Assembly: GCA_964605095.1 (NCBI GenBank)
Contig: CAZSBS010000172.1
Location: forward strand, 1-10,557
Source of the DNA: JAUWQU01 sp964605095
GTDB taxonomy: Bacteria; Planctomycetota; Phycisphaerae; SM23-33
DNA: 10,557 nucleotides
Direction: 5' to 3'
Shown: positions 5,971 through 10,557 of the stretch, piece by piece
Position numbering within the stretch: position 1 is the first letter of the stretch
Layout of the letters: every line of letters begins with the position of its first letter
Notes under the pieces: generated by a model
Told to the model about the DNA's origin: nothing
What the model saw: only the letters and a program-made list of their open reading frames with translations
Databases searched by the model: none
Program-made: the position numbers and the translations under genes

Positions 5971-8900
5971 TCAGGCGACAGTCACATCGATCTTCTGGCC
6001 AGCCGTGATTACCGCATCCGCCGCCAGATCGATCAAAAGCTTGCCGTTTTCGACGCGATGCTTGCAGGCCGCCTCCGCGCCGTTGGCGGTCACGCGGACG
6101 CTCTTGGGGTTGGCCTTGTCGGCCAGGGCGAAGGCCAGGCTGCGCAGCCGAAGCTTGCCCCACTTCAACTCGATGGCGTTGTGCTGTCCGGCGTCGTCGC
6201 GCTGCTGGCTGAATGTTCCCCAGCCCTCGGCTGAGGTGAAGGCGGCGCGGAAGTTCTCGGCCGTCAGGCGGGGCGAGAATGCCAGGTAACCCTTCGGGCC
6301 GTGATACTCGTATCCGCATGTCGCCAGGAACACGCCGTAGCTGGCCATGGCGCGGGCGTAGTGGTCGCCGCACTCGACCTCGTTCCACGGATTCCGCCGC
6401 GAGGCGTGGTAGCGGTCGTGGATCGCGCGGGTGATGGCCAGGCCCTCCTGGACCATGCCTTCGCAGATCATGTGCCATGCCACCTGGTACTCGAAACCGG
6501 TCATGCACTCGTTGAAGTAGTAGTCGTAGCCCGTCTGGACGCGTGCGGCGTCGCCCTTGGGCCAGGAGCACATCAGCAGCCCGGCCTCGCCGGCCAGGGC
6601 GTACCACCGGCCTGGCTTGTTCTTTTCGCGGTACGGTCCGACGTCCGGCGTGAAGTTGTATCGCCACAGCGACGCCAGCGCCTTTTTCACGTTGGCCTCG
6701 TCGAGGATGCGGCCCAGCCCAATTTGCCACGCCCAGCTTTGGCCGAGGACCTGGTCGATCTCGCAGCCATTGTACGAGCCGACGGTCTTGACGTGGTCCT
6801 TGTCCGGGATCTGGTAGTAGTACTCGCCGTTGAACAGCTCGCGGTCGATGTTCTTGCCGCCGCGCTCGACGATCTGGTGCATTTGGGCGGCATAGGTTTT
6901 GTCGCCCATTTCCGTGGCCATGGCCTCGCAGGCGCGGGCGGCGGCAACGTAGAGGGAACTTAGCCAGGCGATCTTTCCGAACCAGGCCTGATCGAGCGTG
7001 TTATGCTGCCCGCCTTCGAGAATCCCCTCGCCGTCGTCCATGTGGACCAGGCACTGCATGGCCAGCTTGATCTTCGGCCAGAGCTCCTTGAGAAAGGCGC
7101 TGTCGGCTGACATCTGGTGCTCGCGGTACGCGCGGAGGATGCAGCCCGCCTGCCCGTCGACAGCCAGGCCGTTGCCCTCGCCGCGGTGGTTGATCACGCC
7201 GGTGTTGGGGTCTATGGCCAGGCCGAAGTCGGTCCGCCGGCGCAGGTCGCGCTCCAGTTGCGGGAACAGCCGGGCGACCGCTTGGGCGTAATGCCACACG
7301 TGAGTGCAAGTGCCCGCGCAGCATCCGACGCCTTCCCAACCGTAGAACCGCCCGGTCTTGAACCAGTGGCAGGTCGAGGTGGCCAGGGTGGAGGTGTTGG
7401 TCATCGTGCGGTCGAGGAACCAGTAGGGCAGAGTGGAATCGTACCAGGTGTCGCGCCAGAGCCGTGTCTGCCCGCTGAGCGAATCGAAGTTCTTGGCCAC
7501 GTGCCTGGCCACCTCGGCCGCCGACTCAAACCGCGTGGCGTAGAATCGCCCGCCGTCCTTGAGCCGCAGATTCGGGAATCGCCAGGCCAGCACGAACGTG
7601 ACGGTCGCCTCCTGACCGGGCGCCAGCGACAGCTTTCGGCCCAGGGCGCCGATGAGCTTCTTGTCCATCGGCTCGGACGCCTCGGCCACGGCGGCAAGCG
7701 AGCCCCGCGGCGCCTTGCCATCGGGCACCGCCGCGGCGCCCACGTCGGATGCCTCGGAACCGAGCAGCCCCAGCCCCATCGTGCCAAAGTCGTGCTGGCC
7801 GCCAAGCGTGGCGTCGGGGGCCGGCTGTTTGTCGCTGAACACGATTTCGGCCACGCCGACGTTGCCCCATCCCCCGCTCTGGTTATCAATGATTTCCAGC
7901 CGGGCGGTTTTGCCCTGCACGTCCCGCACGTCAAAGCAGTCGCGGCGCATTGCGTTGCTGTTGTGGCCTGTGGCCGAGCGGACGGCCTTGCCGTCGACCA
8001 GGAGATTGATGCCGGTCTTGCCGGGATGCTGCCCGCCGCCGATCCAAAAATTGATGAAGTTCCGCTCGATGGTGAACGGCTTGCTGGTGAGCGTGCCGGT
8101 CGCGGCGTCCTTCGCCTCGACGGAATCGCCCGGGGCGGTGGCGTGGGAGTTGACCACCCGCGGGCCCTTCGAGCCGACGTCGCCCTGGTACTCCGGGATT
8201 GCCGACTTGAGGATCGGCCCCTTGCCGAAAGCCGTCCCGGTTACTTCCCAGCCCTGGTAGGTTTCCTTCTGGAAGTCCTCGTAGACGACATCCGCCCGCG
8301 GCTGGGCGGCGAGCTTGGGCGGTTGGGGCGCGGCCACGGCACAGTCGAGCCATAGAACGTCCGGCTGGCGGAGGATGCGGTTTGCCCGCTGGCCATCCCC
8401 GCCCTTGGCGCTGTACAGGCAGACCGCGTTTTGCAGCCAGCCGATCAATTCCGCCTCAATCTTTTCACCGCCAGTGTTCTTGACGGTATATCGCATGACG
8501 GTCGCCGGCAGACTCGATGCCTCGGCGTCCAGCGGCACCAGCGGCGAGAACGCCTCCAGCGACACAGCCAGCGGCGTCCCGGGGTCGCGGTATTCGACCA
8601 GGCCGATGGGATACTCGCCGCGGAACGAGATGTCGGAGAACCCCGTGTGATCCAGCGGGCGGAACTCGGTCTTCCCGGCCGCGGAGATGCGCAGCCCGAA
8701 CCCCTGCTCCAACGGGAAGTCCGGTTTGGGGGGATTCGCATAGTTCCCGTCGCCCGTGCCGATCCTCTTGTTGAAGATGTCCCAATGCCAGAGCTTGCCG
8801 TCGCCGCCCAGGTAGAGTTGGCCCGCGCAGATGCCGCCAACGGGCATGCCGATCTTCTCCAGTTCGGCCCCGCGGTAGATCGTGCGCGTGCCCCGGGCGA

Positions 8901-9144
8901 AGAGCGATTGCACCCAGGCCGGGTCGAGCTTCTTGTCGGCCGGGACGAGCTTCTCGAAGTCGCTCGCCTCGAACGGCCCCGCCATCACCGACATGCGAGG
9001 CGACAGACCTGCCGCCGCGCCCACCGCGACCATCTTGAGAAAGTCGCGACGCTGGATCACGCTGCCACAGCCCGGCTGGCAGGAACACTTCTGGACCTCG
9101 GACTTGCTTTGGGCTTCGGACCTGCTTTCGGTTTCGTTGCTCAC
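5971..9144 (-). CDS. Tat-exported GH116/DUF608 beta-glycosidase with inserted lectin-like module
   Basis: This 1057-residue protein belongs to the family of bile-acid beta-glucosidase GBA2 (GH116), which hydrolyses beta-glucosides or beta-xylosides with retention. A twin-arginine signal QRRDFLKMVAVGAAAGL (31-47) follows an n-region with four Cys. The N-terminal beta-sandwich starts at IGMPVGGICAGQLYLGGDGK (98-117). It is split by a jelly-roll module at about 286-437. The helical catalytic domain is at about 570-960. By recalled alignment to GBA2, Glu604 (GRFYGWEG) matches the nucleophile and Asp718 (GGQHNTLDQAW) the acid/base. The stretch GTCTHVWHYAQAVARLFPQLE (611-631) is typical of the subgroup. 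The start is GTG, supported by GGGAG 7 nt upstream. The gene is monocistronic or the end of its own transcript: it has its own promoter and is followed by 476 nt without a gene. Confidence 0.88.
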   Translation of the reverse strand: MSNETESRSEAQSKSEVQKCSCQPGCGSVIQRRDFLKMVAVGAAAGLSPRMSVMAGPFEASDFEKLVPADKKLDPAWVQSLFARGTRTIYRGAELEKIGMPVGGICAGQLYLGGDGKLWHWDIFNKRIGTGDGNYANPPKPDFPLEQGFGLRISAAGKTEFRPLDHTGFSDISFRGEYPIGLVEYRDPGTPLAVSLEAFSPLVPLDAEASSLPATVMRYTVKNTGGEKIEAELIGWLQNAVCLYSAKGGDGQRANRILRQPDVLWLDCAVAAPQPPKLAAQPRADVVYEDFQKETYQGWEVTGTAFGKGPILKSAIPEYQGDVGSKGPRVVNSHATAPGDSVEAKDAATGTLTSKPFTIERNFINFWIGGGQHPGKTGINLLVDGKAVRSATGHNSNAMRRDCFDVRDVQGKTARLEIIDNQSGGWGNVGVAEIVFSDKQPAPDATLGGQHDFGTMGLGLLGSEASDVGAAAVPDGKAPRGSLAAVAEASEPMDKKLIGALGRKLSLAPGQEATVTFVLAWRFPNLRLKDGGRFYATRFESAAEVARHVAKNFDSLSGQTRLWRDTWYDSTLPYWFLDRTMTNTSTLATSTCHWFKTGRFYGWEGVGCCAGTCTHVWHYAQAVARLFPQLERDLRRRTDFGLAIDPNTGVINHRGEGNGLAVDGQAGCILRAYREHQMSADSAFLKELWPKIKLAMQCLVHMDDGEGILEGGQHNTLDQAWFGKIAWLSSLYVAAARACEAMATEMGDKTYAAQMHQIVERGGKNIDRELFNGEYYYQIPDKDHVKTVGSYNGCEIDQVLGQSWAWQIGLGRILDEANVKKALASLWRYNFTPDVGPYREKNKPGRWYALAGEAGLLMCSWPKGDAARVQTGYDYYFNECMTGFEYQVAWHMICEGMVQEGLAITRAIHDRYHASRRNPWNEVECGDHYARAMASYGVFLATCGYEYHGPKGYLAFSPRLTAENFRAAFTSAEGWGTFSQQRDDAGQHNAIELKWGKLRLRSLAFALADKANPKSVRVTANGAEAACKHRVENGKLLIDLAADAVITAGQKIDVTVA
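7834..8289 (-). other. Lectin-like jelly-roll domain inserted in the GH116 N-terminal domain
   Basis: Residues about 286-437 read like the beta-sandwich module seen in some planctomycete GH32 enzymes. The marks are VVYEDFQKETYQGWEVTGTA, AFGKGP, GTLTSKPFTI, INFWIGGGQHPGKTGINLLV, VRSATG and SGGWGNVGVAEIVFSD. Before and after it the GH116 N-terminal fold continues (up to about 275, again from about 450). It probably binds sugar, but the ligand is unknown. The boundaries are estimates. Confidence 0.7.
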
Positions 9145-9151
9145 CGGATTG

Positions 9152-9156
9152 CTCCC
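9152..9156 (-). promoter_or_regulatory. Shine-Dalgarno GGGAG of the GH116 gene
   Basis: GGGAG on the minus strand lies 7 nt before the GTG codon at 9144, supporting this non-ATG start. An ATG just upstream (9162-9160) is in another frame and stops after six codons at a TGA that overlaps the GTG. Confidence 0.65.
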
Positions 9157-9173
9157 GTCATGGTTAGAGTTCT

Positions 9174-9223
9174 TTGGCTCCTTGCGTCTACGGGCGCAGA
9201 GCCCAGAAAAACGCGAGAGCCAA
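9174..9223 (-). promoter_or_regulatory. Structured leader of the GH116 mRNA
   Basis: In the RNA the 50 nt can form one long stem in three steps: UUGGCUC with GAGCCAA (7 bp), GCGU(UU) with (A/G)ACGC (4-6 bp), and an apical GGGC with GCCC around UCUGC. It ends about 30 nt before the GTG start and leaves the Shine-Dalgarno free. It matches no riboswitch I know. It may protect the message or regulate translation. Confidence 0.4.
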
Positions 9224-9257
9224 CTGCTTGCCGGTAACCACCCCGACAGTACCTACC

Positions 9258-9286
9258 ATTACAGCCGGACAAAGCGGCAAAGTCAA
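9258..9286 (-). promoter_or_regulatory. Sigma-70-like promoter of the GH116 gene
   Basis: On the minus strand TTGACT (9286-9281, 5/6 to consensus) is separated by exactly 17 nt from TGTAAT (9263-9258, 5/6). Transcription would start near 9250, leaving a leader of about 106 nt. It lies in the 211-nt gap after the fucosidase gene, which suggests that GH116 can be transcribed on its own. Confidence 0.6.
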
Positions 9287-9300
9287 CGCTTGGAGGCGCA

Positions 9301-9328
9301 CTCAAACTCCCGGCACTCGGAGTTCGAG
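9301..9328 (-). terminator. Hairpin after the GH29 gene, possible terminator
   Basis: In the RNA CUCGAACUCC pairs with GGAGUUUGAG over 10 bp with one G-U pair, around an 8-nt loop. It begins 27 nt after the fucosidase stop and lies just before the GH116 promoter. There is no strong U-run, so it may be a weak or Rho-assisted end point. Confidence 0.4.
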
Positions 9329-9355
9329 CAGCACGTCCGGTTTGCCATTGCCCGC

Positions 9356-10557
9356 TCACTTCGCGGTTGCGGGAATTGCCTGTAGTTCCTGGAAGGCCGT
9401 GTTCTCGCCACCAATCTCGCCTGTGATGGGGAAAACCTTCCACACGAGCCACCGGTAACTGCCCACGGACTTGCCCGCGCTTTGGCGAATGCTGGTGGCC
9501 TGGAATTCGAGCGGCTCAATCTCACGGGTGTCCACGGCGATAATCGGCGTGAAAACTGCCGCATCGGCGACATTCCAGCCCGGATCGGTTGCGGCCGTGC
9601 TGCCATAAAGAACATAGTTCTGCTTGGCACGGTTCCTTCCGCCGGATGAAAACGTGTCGATCCGGGCAATGCTGCGCACCGAGCCAAGATCGAGTTTGTA
9701 GGCGCCGGATATCACGCCGTTGGCGAAGATCGGGCCGAAGCCCTTGACGATTTTGCCATCGACGAGGGCGTCGATCGGATCGTTCCTGGGAACGGCTCCT
9801 CCGGCGGACACTTTCGCCGGAATCTTGGCCGGTGCCGAAGCCACGCCGACCGTCTTGAACTCGGGAGCCGCCGAACATTCAGTGACGGCATACGCGTAAT
9901 CACTCAACTGGACGGTCAGCGGTTTCTGCTGGCGGCTTACCGTGAGGGCCAGCTTCTTGCCTGCCGCCTGGTCCGCGAGAGTTCGCATCTCCTCGACCGT
10001 GCGCACTTTTTTGCCGTTGCAAGCGAGGATAACGTCGTCCTTTTTCAGGCCGGCCTTGGCGGCCTGGCTGCCGGCAGGCACATTTAGCTGGAGCACGCCG
10101 CCTTCAGCAGCCAGGCCGTAGGCCGCGCGGTCGTCATCGCCTGAAAGGCTGCGAGCCTTGGCCTGCCAGAGAAGCCTGACCGCCGGCTTGAGCCTGGGGA
10201 TCGGGCCGGAGAACGTCAACTTGATCGGGTAGGCGTTGCATTCATAGGGCGCCTTGGGAGGCAGAGTGATCTGGAGCGAATCGGTATCCTGGCGGTAGGA
10301 CAGTTTGCCCGGCGCCGAGACCAGCGACACGCTCTGAAGCCCCTTCATGCTGAAACGGTATTCGTTGAGGGTCTTGATCCGGACGGTGGCCCCGTCGCCG
10401 GGCCAGCCCATGACCGTGGCATACAGAGTGGTGTTTGCCTTGTTCCGCGTGAACCGAATATCCAGCGGAGTCAGGGCGCCGATGCCGTTGAGGTTGTTGG
10501 AACCCTCGCCGAACGCCTCCCACGTGCGAGTCGAGAAGATCGCTTCTCCGATCAGAT
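9356..10557 (-). CDS. GH29 alpha-L-fucosidase, C-terminal part, with PDZ and discoidin-like domains (5' end outside window)
   Basis: The frame is open to the right edge, and 399 residues are visible. The first ones (GEAIFSTRTWEAFGEGSNN, then LDIRFTRNKANTTLYATVMGW) are the familiar link and C-terminal beta-sandwich of GH29 alpha-L-fucosidases, exo-enzymes that release L-fucose with retention. The catalytic barrel, with its Asp nucleophile, lies beyond the window. A PDZ domain follows (10126-9902; VPAGSQAAKAGLKKDDVILACNGKKV), then a F5/8 type C (discoidin)-like domain (about 9799-9365; LVDGKIVKGFG, SGAYKLDLGSVRSIARIDTFSS, RWLVWKVFPI). The ATG at 10411 is not the start: the codons before it continue the fucosidase domain without a break. 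The enzyme is probably exported, although the signal peptide cannot be seen. The two added domains suggest anchoring to glycan or to partner proteins. Confidence 0.87.
   Translation of the reverse strand, partial: LIGEAIFSTRTWEAFGEGSNNLNGIGALTPLDIRFTRNKANTTLYATVMGWPGDGATVRIKTLNEYRFSMKGLQSVSLVSAPGKLSYRQDTDSLQITLPPKAPYECNAYPIKLTFSGPIPRLKPAVRLLWQAKARSLSGDDDRAAYGLAAEGGVLQLNVPAGSQAAKAGLKKDDVILACNGKKVRTVEEMRTLADQAAGKKLALTVSRQQKPLTVQLSDYAYAVTECSAAPEFKTVGVASAPAKIPAKVSAGGAVPRNDPIDALVDGKIVKGFGPIFANGVISGAYKLDLGSVRSIARIDTFSSGGRNRAKQNYVLYGSTAATDPGWNVADAAVFTPIIAVDTREIEPLEFQATSIRQSAGKSVGSYRWLVWKVFPITGEIGGENTAFQELQAIPATAK

Noticed and set aside
5822..6730. 302-codon minus-strand frame overlapping the end of GH116 and the repeat region
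   Set aside because: It is out of frame with the conserved GH116 C-terminus, Arg/Gly-rich and without a domain. Its last residues are translated hairpin sequence.
7117..8355. 412-codon open frame on the plus strand opposite GH116
   Set aside because: It is a composition shadow of the GH116 gene: no recognisable motif, no ribosome-binding site that I can see, and the opposite strand encodes conserved family motifs.
9141..9452. 103-codon minus-strand frame across the GH29-GH116 gap
   Set aside because: It overlaps the end of the fucosidase in another frame, has no motif, and spans a clear promoter and the GH116 leader.
10409..10411. ATG at 10411 as the start of the fucosidase-tail gene
   Set aside because: The frame stays open to the window edge and the 48 codons before this ATG encode the expected GH29 linker and beta-sandwich, so the Met is internal.

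Overview
The window looks like a piece of a GC-rich genome from a planctomycete-like bacterium of the PVC group. It carries a one-strand cluster of exported carbohydrate-active and accessory proteins. That assignment is inferred from protein style: a Tat 'RRDFLK' export signal on a glycoside hydrolase, PDZ domains attached to secreted enzymes, a DUF6288-type PDZ/HEAT protein, and a GH32-style lectin module inserted in another enzyme. No rRNA, tRNA, CRISPR array or complete insertion sequence is visible.

All five supported genes are on the minus strand, so transcription runs from right to left. In that order they are: (1) the C-terminal 399 residues of a GH29 alpha-L-fucosidase whose catalytic domain lies beyond the right edge, extended by a PDZ and a discoidin-like domain; (2) a 1057-residue Tat-exported GH116/DUF608 glycosidase with a jelly-roll lectin-like insert in its N-terminal domain; (3) a 324-residue secreted SASA-family (sialate O-acetylesterase-like) esterase; (4) an 844-residue secreted PDZ/DUF6288/HEAT protein; (5) a 566-residue secreted transglutaminase-like protein with a C-terminal carbohydrate-binding-like domain.

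The GH116 gene has its own convincing sigma-70-like promoter (5/6 and 5/6 hexamer matches, 17-nt spacer) and a leader that can fold into a long stem. Between GH116 and the esterase lie 476 nt without a gene, rich in inverted repeats. They include two tandem hairpins built from four alternating copies of GGAAGCAT and a third, diverged hairpin that keeps the same flank and loop but has changed both sides of its stem. The esterase, PDZ/HEAT and transglutaminase-like genes are each separated by 67 nt and probably form one transcription unit.

The likely shared task is attack outside the cytoplasm on a fucose-containing, acetylated glycan or glycoconjugate: fucose release (GH29), beta-glycoside cleavage (GH116) and deacetylation (SASA). 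The two non-CAZyme proteins may have a binding, scaffold or processing role. This pathway view is inference. No sulfatase, SusC/SusD pair, transporter or regulator is visible in the window to confirm it.
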